Shown piece by piece: positions 1 to 7,939 of a stretch of DNA of 64,000 nt. Both the position numbers and the translations under genes were made by a program. The stretch covers positions 1 through 64,000 of the forward strand of contig NZ_JAUSUJ010000014.1 of NCBI RefSeq assembly GCF_030813915.1. The letters run 5' to 3'. A model generated the notes under the pieces. The model searched no databases. It saw only the letters and a list, made by a program, of their open reading frames with translations, and was not told where the DNA came from. Source of the stretch: Rhodoplanes tepidamans. GTDB taxonomy: Bacteria; Pseudomonadota; Alphaproteobacteria; Rhizobiales; Xanthobacteraceae. The stretch's first letter is position 1. Each line of letters opens with the position of its first letter.

Positions 1-167
1 GACGGCTTGTCGACGATCTTGCCGCCATAGGCCGCCAGCGGCTCCGCCTTCGACCGCGTCCGGTTCCAGATCGACACGTCGTGCCCGGACTTCACAAGCC
101 GCTCGGCCATCGCGTAGCCCATGCGGCCCATGCCGATCCAGCCCACCTTCGGCGTGTTCTGCGACAT
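1..167 (-). CDS. 3-hydroxyisobutyrate dehydrogenase-family NAD(P) oxidoreductase (N-terminal part)
   Basis: Leftward gene cut by the window edge; only the first 55 codons are present. The translation begins MSQNTPKVGWIGMGRMGYAM, a Rossmann beta-alpha-beta start with the GxGxMGxxMA signature of the beta-hydroxyacid dehydrogenase family (3-hydroxyisobutyrate, tartronate semialdehyde or 6-phosphogluconate type), followed by an IWNRTRSK segment that usually selects NADP(H) or NAD(H). The family oxidises a beta-hydroxy acid to the semialdehyde or keto acid. The ATG at 167 is directly in front of the conserved fold, so the start is secure. It is divergent from the M24/E1/E2 operon and shares a 274-bp promoter region that contains a LacI-type operator, so it may belong to the same regulon. 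Substrate cannot be told from this fragment. Confidence 0.8.
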   Translation of the reverse strand, partial: MSQNTPKVGWIGMGRMGYAMAERLVKSGHDVSIWNRTRSKAEPLAAYGGKIVDKP

Positions 168-336
168 CCTCGTGCTCTCCTCGTTGCGCCCTCGACCGGC
201 GGTCGAAGCGTTGCTGGGGCGCCGCTCGCGTGACGCGCATCGCGTCCCGAAGAGCCCGATGCGTCGGCCGGCACCGCGTCTCGACGATCGCACCGCACGA
301 CCGCGCCGCAGCGTGTGCGCTGCAGCATCCATCGCC

Positions 337-354
337 AGTGCAATCGTTTGCATT
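337..354. promoter_or_regulatory. LacI-family operator in front of the M24/E1/E2 operon
   Basis: The 18-mer AGTGCAATCGTTTGCATT has a central CG and near-symmetrical arms. It matches 15 of 18 positions of the perfect-arm palindrome at 9085-9102 that precedes the LacI gene. It lies about 88 bp before the M24 start and 170 bp before the divergent gene at 167. A possible -35 (TTGTCA, 354-359) begins at its right edge, so binding would plausibly block transcription. A second overlapping dyad, GTGCAAT (338-344) and ATTGCAC (359-365), widens the symmetrical region. The pairing is seen in the sequence; the regulator assignment is inferred. Confidence 0.6.
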
Positions 355-441
355 TGTCATTGCACGCCCCCCGGAGCTGTGTCAATCTTCCGGCGAGACG
401 GGCAGCCTCGTGCCCGCATCCGCGCCTTCCGGGAGATCATC

Positions 442-1734
442 ATGGACCAGCATCTGCGCGCCATCCGCGCCGAGGACATCGACCCGCGTCACGACTGGGG
501 CCGCGCGCTGCCGGCGCTCGGGACCATGGGGGTGGACTTCGAGGAGCGCGTCGATTACCGCCGGCTCCACCGCTATCGTCTCGCCCGCGCCCGCCAGGCG
601 CTGGAGGCCTCCGACCTCGGCGCGCTGCTCGTCTTCGACGTCAACAACATCCGCTATCTCACCTCGACCAAGATCGGCGAGTGGGAGCGCGACAAGCTCG
701 CCCGCTGGGCGCTGCTCACCCGCACCGGCGATCCGATCGTGTGGGACTTCGGCTCCGCCGCCGTGCATCACAAGCTCTATTCGCCGTGGCTGAAGCCGGA
801 GAACTGCCGGGCCGGCCTGGTCGGCCTGCGCGGCACCGTGAACCCCGCCTTCGGCCTGATGGAGCGGCATGCCAAGGAGATCGCCGCGCTCCTAAAGGAG
901 GCCGGAGTCGCCGACATGCCGGTCGGCATGGACATCGTCGAGCCGCCGATGATGTTCGAGCTGCAGAAGGCCGGCGTCACCGTGGTCGACGGCCAGCAGG
1001 TGATGCTCGAGGCCCGCGAGGTGAAGTCGGCCGACGAGATCGCGCTCCTGAACCGCGCCGCCGCCATGGTGGACGGCGCCTATCAGGTCGTGTGGGACAT
1101 GCTGCGGCCGGGCGTGCGCGAGAACGACGTCGTCGCCGAGGTGAACAAGTTCCTCTACACGCACGGCTCCGACGACGTCGAGGCGATCAACGCCATCTCG
1201 GGCGAGCGCTGCAATCCGCACCCGCACAACTTCACCGACCGCATGCTGCGGCCCGGCGACCAGGCGTTCTTCGACATCATCCAGGCCTTCATGGGCTATC
1301 GCACCTGCTACTACCGGACCTTCAACGTCGGCAGGGCGACGCCGGTGCAGCACGACGCCTACAAGCAGGCGCGCGAGTGGCTCGACAACGCCATCGCCCG
1401 CATCCGGCCGGGCGTGACGACGGCGCACATCTGCGAGGTGTTCCCCAAGGCCGACGAGTTCGGCTTCCCGGACGAGATGGCGGCCTTCGGCCTGCAGTTC
1501 GCGCACGGGCTCGGCCTCGCCCTGCACGAGCGGCCGATCATCTCGCGGGTCGTGTCGATGGACCACCCGACCGTGATCAAGGAGGGCATGGTGTTCGCGA
1601 TCGAGACCTACTGCCCGGCCAAGGACGGCTACTCGGCCGCCCGCATCGAGGAGGAGGTCGTGGTGACGGCGAACGGCTGCCGGCTGATCACGCTCTTCCC
1701 GGCCGAAGAGCTGCCGATCGCCGGCCGGTGGTGA
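442..1734 (+). CDS. M24-fold (Xaa-Pro peptidase/creatinase-like) hydrolase with altered metal site
   Basis: First gene of the catabolic operon, 430 residues from ATG 442 (GGGAG lies about 7 bp upstream). Residues about 35-180 form the creatinase-type N-terminal domain and 190-430 the pita-bread M24 domain. Metal-ligand positions can be read as D278 (FFDII), H355 (HGLGLALHERP), E388 (IETYC) and E403 (RIEEEV). The second aspartate expected 11 residues after D278 is C289 (GYRTCYYRT), so the binuclear metal site is incomplete. Family members include Xaa-Pro aminopeptidase, prolidase, creatinase (metal-free C-N hydrolase) and the DMSP lyase DddP. The loss of a ligand argues against ordinary peptidase activity. 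It ends 8 bp before the E1 alpha gene, suggesting it makes the substrate for the downstream dehydrogenases. Real substrate unknown. Confidence 0.8.
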   Translation: MDQHLRAIRAEDIDPRHDWGRALPALGTMGVDFEERVDYRRLHRYRLARARQALEASDLGALLVFDVNNIRYLTSTKIGEWERDKLARWALLTRTGDPIVWDFGSAAVHHKLYSPWLKPENCRAGLVGLRGTVNPAFGLMERHAKEIAALLKEAGVADMPVGMDIVEPPMMFELQKAGVTVVDGQQVMLEAREVKSADEIALLNRAAAMVDGAYQVVWDMLRPGVRENDVVAEVNKFLYTHGSDDVEAINAISGERCNPHPHNFTDRMLRPGDQAFFDIIQAFMGYRTCYYRTFNVGRATPVQHDAYKQAREWLDNAIARIRPGVTTAHICEVFPKADEFGFPDEMAAFGLQFAHGLGLALHERPIISRVVSMDHPTVIKEGMVFAIETYCPAKDGYSAARIEEEVVVTANGCRLITLFPAEELPIAGRW

Positions 1735-1742
1735 GGTACACG

Positions 1743-2771
1743 ATGGCGAAGAAGACCGCGGAGGCGACCGTGCTCGACCGCAGCAACGACGACATCGGCG
1801 AGGCGGTGCGGCTCGAGCTCTACCGCAAGCAGCAGGTGATCCGGCAGGCGGAGCAGCGCGCCTACGACCTGTTCCTGCAGAACCTCGTCAAGGGCACGAG
1901 CCACCTGTCGCTCGGCCAGGAGGCGATCGCCGCCGCCTTCGGCACCGCGATGCGGCCCGGCGACCTCTCCTTCTGCACTTACCGGGGGCACGCCCACACG
2001 CTGGCGCGCGGCGTCTCGGTCGAGTCGGTGCTCGGCGAGCTGATGCAGCGCGACAACGGCCTGATGCGTGGCAAGGGCGGCTCGATGCATCTCACCTCGG
2101 TGGAGCACGGCGTGATGGGCTCCTACGCCATCATCGGCGCCCACCTGCCGATCGCCTGCGGGGCGGCGCTGACCGCCCAGTACAAGGGCACCGGCGACGT
2201 CGCCGTCTGCTTCTTCGGCGACGGCACCACCAATATCGGCGCCTTCCACGAGGCGCTGAACTTCGCGGCGATCTGGAAGCTGCCCGTCGTCTTCGTGTGC
2301 GAGAACAACCTCTACATGGAGTACACGGCGATCCACGAGGTGACGGCCGTGAAGCATCCGGCCGCCGACCGCGCGGCCGCTTACGGGCTCGAGCGCATCG
2401 TGGTCGACGGCAACGACGCCGACGCGGTCTACCGCACCGCGCAGGCGGCGTTCGCCAAGGCGCGCGCCGGCGACGGCCCGTCGCTGATCGAGTGCCTGAC
2501 CTACCGGCACAGCGGCCACTCGCGCGCCGATCCCGCCAAGTACCGGCCCGAGGGCGAGCTCGAGCGCTGGAAGGAGCGCGATCCCATCAAGGTCTATCGC
2601 GAGCGCCTGAAGTCGTTCGGCATCGCCGAGAGCGTGATGACCAGTATCGACCAGGAGGTCGCCCGCATGGTCGATGCGGCGACCGAGGCCTGCAAGGCGG
2701 CCCCGATGCCGCCCGAGGACATCCTCTTCACCGACGTGTATGCCGATGGAGGCTGGGCATGGCGGAACTGA
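1743..2771 (+). CDS. 2-oxo acid/acetoin dehydrogenase E1 component, alpha subunit
   Basis: 342-residue thiamine-diphosphate-dependent E1 alpha subunit. The TPP/Mg motif runs from G159-D160-G161 (GDGTTNIGAFHEA) to N188-N189, and the phosphorylation-loop-like region YRHSGHSRADP is present. Together with E1 beta it decarboxylates a 2-oxo acid (or cleaves acetoin) and passes the acyl group to lipoyl-E2. The separate alpha and beta genes and the size fit the pyruvate/acetoin dehydrogenase (PdhA/AcoA) branch rather than the branched-chain type, but the true 2-oxo substrate is not decided. Its stop overlaps the start of the beta gene by 13 bases, a sign of translational coupling. No E3 (dihydrolipoyl dehydrogenase) is encoded in the operon, so it must borrow one. 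Confidence 0.88.
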   Translation: MAKKTAEATVLDRSNDDIGEAVRLELYRKQQVIRQAEQRAYDLFLQNLVKGTSHLSLGQEAIAAAFGTAMRPGDLSFCTYRGHAHTLARGVSVESVLGELMQRDNGLMRGKGGSMHLTSVEHGVMGSYAIIGAHLPIACGAALTAQYKGTGDVAVCFFGDGTTNIGAFHEALNFAAIWKLPVVFVCENNLYMEYTAIHEVTAVKHPAADRAAAYGLERIVVDGNDADAVYRTAQAAFAKARAGDGPSLIECLTYRHSGHSRADPAKYRPEGELERWKERDPIKVYRERLKSFGIAESVMTSIDQEVARMVDAATEACKAAPMPPEDILFTDVYADGGWAWRN

Positions 2772-3739
2772 CCTATCGCGACGCGGTCGCCCGCGGCATC
2801 GCCCAGGAGATGGCGCGCGACGACGACGTGATCTTCTTCGGCGAGGACGTCGCCAAGGCGGGCGGCGTGTTCAAGGCGACGGTCGGGCTGCTCGACCAGT
2901 TCGGGCCGATCCGCGTGCGCGACACGCCGATCTCCGAGCAGGCGATCCTCGGCGCCGCCATGGGCGCCGCGATGACGGGCCTGAAGCCGATCGCCGAGAT
3001 CATGTTCTCGGACTTCCTGGCGGTGTGCTGGGACTACGTGGCGAACGAGTTCCCGAAGAGCCGCTACATGACGAACGGGCAGGTGAAGTGCCCGCTGGTC
3101 GTGCGCACCGGCAACGGTGCCGGCTCGCGCTTCGGCGCGCAGCACAGCCAGTCGGTCGAGAACTGGTGCATGATGATCCCGGGGCTGAAGGTGGTGGCGC
3201 CGTCGAGCCCGGCCGACGTGGTCGGGCTGCTCGCCGCGGCCGTGCGGGATCCCGACCCGGTGATCTTCTTCGAGCACAAGTCGCTCTACGCCGTGAAGGG
3301 CGAGGTGCCGGACGGCGAGATCGTCGACACGCTCGGCACCGCGAAGATTCTCCGCCCCGGCAAGGACGCGACCGTGCTGGCGCTCGCCCTGATGGTGCCC
3401 CGGGCGCTGGCCGCGGCCGAGACCCTCGCCGCCGAGCACGGCATCGAGGTCGAGGTGGTCGACGTGCGCTCGCTGGTGCCGCTCGACATGCAGACCATCC
3501 TCGGCTCGGTCGGGCGCACGCACCGGCTGTTCACCGTGGAGGAGAACCCGCGGCTGTGCGGCTGGGGCGCCGAGATCGTGTCGATCGCGGTCGAGGAGGC
3601 GTTCTACGACATGGACGGCCCGCCGGTGCGGATCACCACGCCGCACATCCCGCTGCCGGCCGCCGACGCGCTCGAGGACATGGTGCTGCCCACCCCGGCC
3701 CGTATCGTCGAGACGATCCGGCGGAGCCTGGGGAGCTAG
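2759..3739 (+). CDS. 2-oxo acid/acetoin dehydrogenase E1 component, beta subunit
   Basis: 326-residue E1 beta subunit. It begins MAELTYRDAVARGIAQEM and carries the family blocks FFGEDVAKAGGVFKAT, RVRDTPISEQAILG (cofactor-binding region) and, in the C-terminal transketolase domain, VEVVDVRSLVPLD. It completes the alpha2beta2 E1 with the preceding gene. The ATG at 2759 lies inside the end of the alpha gene and is supported by GGAGG a few bases upstream. About 130 bp, holding a palindromic repeat (3746-3848), separate it from the aldehyde dehydrogenase gene; this may act as a processing or attenuation element within the operon. Confidence 0.88.
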   Translation: MAELTYRDAVARGIAQEMARDDDVIFFGEDVAKAGGVFKATVGLLDQFGPIRVRDTPISEQAILGAAMGAAMTGLKPIAEIMFSDFLAVCWDYVANEFPKSRYMTNGQVKCPLVVRTGNGAGSRFGAQHSQSVENWCMMIPGLKVVAPSSPADVVGLLAAAVRDPDPVIFFEHKSLYAVKGEVPDGEIVDTLGTAKILRPGKDATVLALALMVPRALAAAETLAAEHGIEVEVVDVRSLVPLDMQTILGSVGRTHRLFTVEENPRLCGWGAEIVSIAVEEAFYDMDGPPVRITTPHIPLPAADALEDMVLPTPARIVETIRRSLGS

Positions 3740-3745
3740 CGCGTC

Positions 3746-3848
3746 GTCATTCCGGGGCGCCGCGCAGCGGCGAGCCCGGAATCCATACTCACGGACAGGG
3801 GTTATGGATTCCGGGCTCGCGGACCTGCGGTCCGCGCCCCGGGATGAC
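3746..3848. repeat. Palindromic intergenic repeat, copy 1
   Basis: The element opens with GTCATTCCGGGGCG and closes with CGCCCCGGGATGAC, with internal complementary arms CCCGGAATCCATA and TATGGATTCCGGG. It would fold as a long hairpin of about 103 nt. A clearly related copy lies at 27433-27551, so this is a dispersed family rather than a local accident. Here it sits between the E1 beta and aldehyde dehydrogenase genes of one operon. Similar elements are common in Hyphomicrobiales genomes. Confidence 0.8.
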
Positions 3849-3870
3849 CGGAAGAACTCGAGGACGAGAC

Positions 3871-5322
3871 ATGTACGACAATCTGATCGCCGGCGTTCCG
3901 ACCGACCTGTGGATCGGGGGCGAGTGGAAGAAGGCCTCCGACGGGTCGCGCTTCGACGTGATCGATCCGGCGACCGAGGCCGTGATCACGAACGTCGCCA
4001 GCGGCACGGTCGAGGACGCCAAGGCGGCCGTCGAGGCGGCGGCCGCCGCCGGCGCCGAATGGGCGGCCAGGAAGCCGCGCGAGCGCGGCGAGATCCTGCG
4101 CCGCGCCTTCGAGCTGTTCACGGCGCAGAGCGAGCGCTTCGCCAAGCTGATCACGCTGGAGAACGGCAAGGCGATGCCGGACTCGCGCGGCGAGGTCGCC
4201 TATGCGGCGGAGTTCTTCCGCTGGTTCGCCGAGGAGGGCGTGCGCAATCTCGGCCAGCTCTACAACGCGCCCTCCTCCGGCGCCCGCATCATGGTGCAGC
4301 ACCGCCCGGCCGGCGTCGCCTGCCTGGTCACGCCGTGGAACTATCCGGCCGCCATGGCGACCCGCAAGATCGCGCCGGCGCTCGCCGCCGGTTGCACCGT
4401 GGTGCTCAAGCCCGCCTCCGAGACGCCGCTCACCATGCTGGCGCTGATGCCGCTGCTCGCCGAGGCCGGCGTGCCGGCGGGCGTCGTCAACGTGGTGCCG
4501 TCGCGCCGCTCCGGTGCCGTCGTCTCGGCGATGCTGCACGACATGCGGGTGCGGGTCGTCTCCTTCACCGGCTCGACCGAGGTCGGCGTGAAGCTCTTGC
4601 GCGAGGCTGCCGACAACGTGGTGCGGCCGGCCATGGAGCTCGGCGGCAACGCGCCGTTCCTGGTGTTCGAGGACGCCGACATCGACGCCGCCGTCGAGGG
4701 CGCCATGATCGCCAAGATGCGCAACCAGGGCGAGGCCTGCACGGCGGCGAACCGCTTCTACGTCCACGAGGCCGTGCACGACGCCTTCGCCGCGAAGCTG
4801 ACGGAGAAGATGGCGGCGCTGAAGATGGGCAACGGGCTCGACGAGTCGGTCGCGCTCGGCCCGCTGGTCAATGCCGACACCCGCGACAAGGTGCAGGAGC
4901 TGGTCGACGACGCCGTCGCCAAGGGCGCCAGGGTGACGGTCGGCGGCACGCGGCCGGACGGCAAGGGCTTCTTCTACCCGGCGACGGTGCTGACCCACAT
5001 CTCCGACGACGCGAAGCTGCTGCGCGAGGAGATCTTCGGCCCGGTCGCGGCGCTGAAGACCTTCAAGACCGAGGACGAGGCGATCCGCGCGGCGAACGCC
5101 ACCGAGTACGGCCTCGCCGCCTATCTCTACACCAAGGATCTCAGCCGCGGCCTGCGGGTCTCCGAGAAGCTCGACTTCGGCATGATCGGCCTCAATCGCG
5201 GCCTGATGTCGGATCCGGCGGCGCCGTTCGGCGGCATGAAGCAGTCCGGCCTCGGCCGCGAAGGCGCGCACGAGGGCCTGATGGAGTTTCTGGAGACCCA
5301 GTACGTCTCCGTGAACTGGTGA
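3871..5322 (+). CDS. Aldehyde dehydrogenase (succinate-semialdehyde dehydrogenase-like, NAD(P)+)
   Basis: 483 residues, normal family length. Cofactor motif TPWNYP, the FTGSTEVG nucleotide-binding turn, general base E256 in MELGGNAPF and catalytic cysteine C290 in NQGEACTAANR are all present. The pattern (PAMELGGNAPF, C-terminal GLNRGL...PFGGMKQSGLGREG) is closest to the GabD-type branch that oxidises succinate or related semialdehydes to acids. It sits between the E1 and E2 genes of a 2-oxo acid dehydrogenase, an unusual insertion, so it probably disposes of an aldehyde produced by the same pathway, for example by the M24 hydrolase or the divergent beta-hydroxyacid dehydrogenase. Substrate is inferred only. 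Confidence 0.87.
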   Translation: MYDNLIAGVPTDLWIGGEWKKASDGSRFDVIDPATEAVITNVASGTVEDAKAAVEAAAAAGAEWAARKPRERGEILRRAFELFTAQSERFAKLITLENGKAMPDSRGEVAYAAEFFRWFAEEGVRNLGQLYNAPSSGARIMVQHRPAGVACLVTPWNYPAAMATRKIAPALAAGCTVVLKPASETPLTMLALMPLLAEAGVPAGVVNVVPSRRSGAVVSAMLHDMRVRVVSFTGSTEVGVKLLREAADNVVRPAMELGGNAPFLVFEDADIDAAVEGAMIAKMRNQGEACTAANRFYVHEAVHDAFAAKLTEKMAALKMGNGLDESVALGPLVNADTRDKVQELVDDAVAKGARVTVGGTRPDGKGFFYPATVLTHISDDAKLLREEIFGPVAALKTFKTEDEAIRAANATEYGLAAYLYTKDLSRGLRVSEKLDFGMIGLNRGLMSDPAAPFGGMKQSGLGREGAHEGLMEFLETQYVSVNW

Positions 5323-5351
5323 TGCCGAGGGCCGGCGACGCGCCGGCTCTG

Positions 5352-5375
5352 CCTCTCCCCGCACGCGGGGAGAGG
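5352..5375. repeat. Short perfect hairpin between aldehyde dehydrogenase and E2 genes
   Basis: CCTCTCCCCGC (5352-5362) and GCGGGGAGAGG (5365-5375) form an 11-bp perfect stem with a two-base spacer. It follows a second small stem (GCCGGC about 5331 and 5343). There is no following T-tract, so it looks like an intergenic repeat or mRNA-stabilising hairpin rather than a terminator. Hairpins with this sequence recur in Hyphomicrobiales intergenic DNA (general knowledge, not checked here). Confidence 0.6.
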
Positions 5376-5427
5376 CGAGGGACAAGGCCGCCACGGCGGC
5401 AATCGTCTGCAGAGGTTGGGAACCACG

Positions 5428-6789
5428 ATGGACATCCTGATGCCGCAGCTCGGCGAGACGGTCGCCGAAGGCAAGATCACCACCTGGTTCAAGCAGCCGG
5501 GCGACACGGTCGCGCCCGGCGACAATCTGTTCGAGATCGAGACCGACAAGGTGTCCATGGAGGTCCCGGCGATCGCCGGCGGCGTGCTCCAGGAGATCCG
5601 CGTTCCGGCCGGCACCGCCGCGCCGGTCGGCGCGATCGTCGCGATCCTCGCCGGCGACGGCGCCGCCACGTCCCCGGGGCCGACCACCGGCACGGCGGCG
5701 ACCGGCGCGCCGCCGGCCAACACGGCCGCGGCCCCGGCGCCGGCCGCCCCGCCCTCCCCGGCACCGGCGCGCGCCGCCGTGTCGGCCGCGCCGGCCGTCG
5801 CGTCGTCGGTGCGCGGCGGCCCGCTCGATCCGTTCCACGCGGTGCGCACGCCGGACAAGAACTTCGGCCCGGCCCGGCTCGGCGGCGGCCGCACCATCAC
5901 GCCGCTCGCCCGCCGCCTCGCCGCCGAAGCCGGCATCGACGTGTCGCGGATCGCCGCCACCGGCCCGCGCGGCCGCATCTTTGCGCGTGACGTGCAGACC
6001 GCGATGGCGAACGGCGTGGCGAGCGCCCCGGCGCCGGCGTCCGGCCCGACCGCCGATCGCGTCAAGGCCCTCTACGAGGCCGGCACCTACACCGAGACGC
6101 CGGCCGACAGCATGCGCAAGACCATCGCGGTCCGCCTGGTCGAGGCCAAGCAGACGGTCCCGCATTTCTACCTGACCGCCGAGGTGACGCTCGACCGGCT
6201 GCTGGCGCTCCGCCACGAGGCGAACGCCGCCGCCCCGCACGACGCCGACGGCAAGCCGGCCTGGCATCTCTCGCTCAACGACCTCGTCGTGCGCGCCCTC
6301 GCCCGCGCCCTCGTCCACGTGCCGGCCGCCAACGCCGTGTGGGCCGAGGACCGCATCCTGCGCTTCGATCGTGTCGACATCGGCATCGCGGTGGCGCTCG
6401 ACGGCGGCCTCATCACCCCGGTGCTGCGCGACGCCGCGGCGAAGCCGATGAGCGTGGTCGCCGCCGAGGCGAAGGATCTGATCGCCCGCGGCCGCCTGAA
6501 GAAGCTCGAGCCGCGCGAGTACCAGGGCGGCGTCAGCACGGTGTCGAATCTCGGCATGTACGGCGTGAAGGAGTTCGCCGGGATCATCAACCCGCCGCAG
6601 TCGACGCTGCTCGCGGTCGGCGGCACCGAGCGGCGCCCGGTCGAGGCCGAAGGCGGCGGCGTGCGGTTCGAGACCCGCATGACCGTCACGCTCTCCTGCG
6701 ACCATCGCGTCGTCGACGGGGCGCTGGGCGCCCGGCTCCTCTCCGCCTTCCGGCACGCCGTCGAGCACCCCACGGGGCTCCTGATGTAG
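5428..6789 (+). CDS. 2-oxo acid dehydrogenase E2, dihydrolipoamide acyltransferase
   Basis: 453 residues in classic E2 order. Lipoyl domain 1-80 with the lipoylated K41 in IETDKVSMEV; an Ala/Pro-rich linker about 81-150; peripheral-subunit-binding domain about 157-195 (TPLARRLAAEAGI...GRIFARDV); catalytic domain about 215-453 ending with the active-site H426-RVV-D430-G. It transfers the acyl group from E1 to CoA. A single lipoyl domain fits the acetoin/branched-chain style E2 or a short pyruvate E2. A TTG twelve bases upstream is in frame, but ATG 5428 gives the normal N-terminus. It completes an E1-E2 set with the genes at 1743 and 2759; E3 is missing from the window. Confidence 0.9.
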   Translation: MDILMPQLGETVAEGKITTWFKQPGDTVAPGDNLFEIETDKVSMEVPAIAGGVLQEIRVPAGTAAPVGAIVAILAGDGAATSPGPTTGTAATGAPPANTAAAPAPAAPPSPAPARAAVSAAPAVASSVRGGPLDPFHAVRTPDKNFGPARLGGGRTITPLARRLAAEAGIDVSRIAATGPRGRIFARDVQTAMANGVASAPAPASGPTADRVKALYEAGTYTETPADSMRKTIAVRLVEAKQTVPHFYLTAEVTLDRLLALRHEANAAAPHDADGKPAWHLSLNDLVVRALARALVHVPAANAVWAEDRILRFDRVDIGIAVALDGGLITPVLRDAAAKPMSVVAAEAKDLIARGRLKKLEPREYQGGVSTVSNLGMYGVKEFAGIINPPQSTLLAVGGTERRPVEAEGGGVRFETRMTVTLSCDHRVVDGALGARLLSAFRHAVEHPTGLLM

Positions 6790-6862
6790 CGCAGGTCTCG
6801 TCACCGCGCCCCCGACGGCGCGGGACCAATTCAATCAACAATCGACAACTGGAGGAACGGCT

Positions 6863-7834
6863 ATGAGACTCTTCAAGACGGCGGCCCTCGCCGGCGCGGC
6901 ACTGCTCGCTCTCGCGGCTCCGGCCCTGGCGCAGGGGTCCGCACAAGGCACCTGGCCGAACCAGATGGTGCGCATCGTCGTGCCGTTCTCGGCCGGCAGC
7001 GTCACCGACACGCTCGCCCGCATCATGACCGACAAGCTCGCCGAGATGTGGAAGCAGCAGGTGATCGTCGAGAACCGGCCGGGCCTGCCGGGCACCACCA
7101 GCGTCGCCAAGGGCCAGGCCGACGGCTACACGCTGATGCTCACCTCCAACGGCCACACCATCGCCAAGACGATCAACAAGAACATCAGCTTCGATCCGGT
7201 GGCGGACTTCGCCGGCGTGACCAAGATCGCCTCGGTGCCGATGGTCGCCGTGGTGCCGCCGGATCTGCCGGCCAAGACCCTCGCCGAGTTCCTGGCGCTC
7301 GCCAAGGAGAAGCCCGGCAAGCTCAACTTCTCGTCGGCCGGCCTCGCCTCGACCACGTTCCTCTCCGCCGAGGTGCTCAAGCAGGCCGCCAAGGTCGACA
7401 TCCAGCACGTCCCCTACAAGGGCACGCCCGAAGCGACCACGGCGGTGATCCGCGGCGACGCGCAGCTCTATTTCACGCCGATCCCACTCGCCCAGGAGCT
7501 GACCGCCGGCAACAAGGTGCGGGCGATCGCGATCAACTCCAGCGCCCGCAGCGACCAGATGCCGAACATCCCCACCGTCAAGGAGACGGTGCCGTCCTAC
7601 GACTACGATTCGTGGTTCGCCGTGCTGGCGCCGGCCGGCACCCCGAAGGACGTCCTCGCCAAGGCGAGCCGCGACATCGCGACGGTGCTGAAGATGCCGG
7701 ACGTGGTCGAGAAGCTGAAGCAGCAGGGCGCCGTGCCGGCTCCGACGTCGCCCGAGGCGCTCGATGCGCAGATCAAGCGCGAGGTCGAGCTCTACGCCAA
7801 GATGCTGCAGGAGGCCGGCGTCACCGCGAAGTGA
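6863..7834 (+). CDS. TctC-family periplasmic solute-binding protein
   Basis: 323 residues. Cleavable signal peptide MRLFKTAALAGAALLALAAPALA, then the Bug/TctC core: MVRIVVPFSAGSVTDTLAR, VENRPGLPGTTSVAKGQADGYTL, IQHVPYKGTPEATTAVIRGD and the C-terminal half ending TAK. Members bind small carboxylates for tripartite tricarboxylate transporters, or act as extracytoplasmic sensors. No TctA/TctB membrane genes are in the operon or window, so it must use a partner elsewhere or serve as a receptor. A good ribosome site (GGAGG) precedes ATG 6863. As last gene of the operon, followed by a strong terminator, it suggests the pathway's substrate is an imported organic acid. Confidence 0.9.
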   Translation: MRLFKTAALAGAALLALAAPALAQGSAQGTWPNQMVRIVVPFSAGSVTDTLARIMTDKLAEMWKQQVIVENRPGLPGTTSVAKGQADGYTLMLTSNGHTIAKTINKNISFDPVADFAGVTKIASVPMVAVVPPDLPAKTLAEFLALAKEKPGKLNFSSAGLASTTFLSAEVLKQAAKVDIQHVPYKGTPEATTAVIRGDAQLYFTPIPLAQELTAGNKVRAIAINSSARSDQMPNIPTVKETVPSYDYDSWFAVLAPAGTPKDVLAKASRDIATVLKMPDVVEKLKQQGAVPAPTSPEALDAQIKREVELYAKMLQEAGVTAK

Positions 7835-7857
7835 CGCGCGCTCCGAGCTGCGCCGAG

Positions 7858-7891
7858 CGGGCGGTCCGTGCGCGGGCCGCCCGTTTCGTTT
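7858..7891 (+). terminator. Rho-independent terminator of the M24/E1/E2/TctC operon
   Basis: CGGGCGGTCC (7858-7867) pairs with GGGCCGCCCG (7874-7883), one G-T wobble, across a 6-base loop, and is followed at once by TTTCGTTT. It lies 24 bp after the TctC stop and before the end of the convergent LacI gene. It is the best intrinsic terminator I see in the window. Confidence 0.8.
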
Positions 7892-7939
7892 CGGCGAGGG
7901 TCCGGCCGACCGGCTCCGGGACCGCCCTCGCGTCGCGCA

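Noticed and set aside
168-441. A rightward gene extending the M24 protein upstream to an ATG at 121
   Set aside because: That frame crosses the operator and the divergent gene's 5' end, has no homology to the family and ATG 442 has its own ribosome site.
442-1734. Calling the M24-fold gene a DMSP lyase (DddP)
   Set aside because: The fold and position of His/Glu ligands agree, but the DddP Asp-x-Asp...Asp pattern is not present and one ligand is Cys; the substrate is left open.
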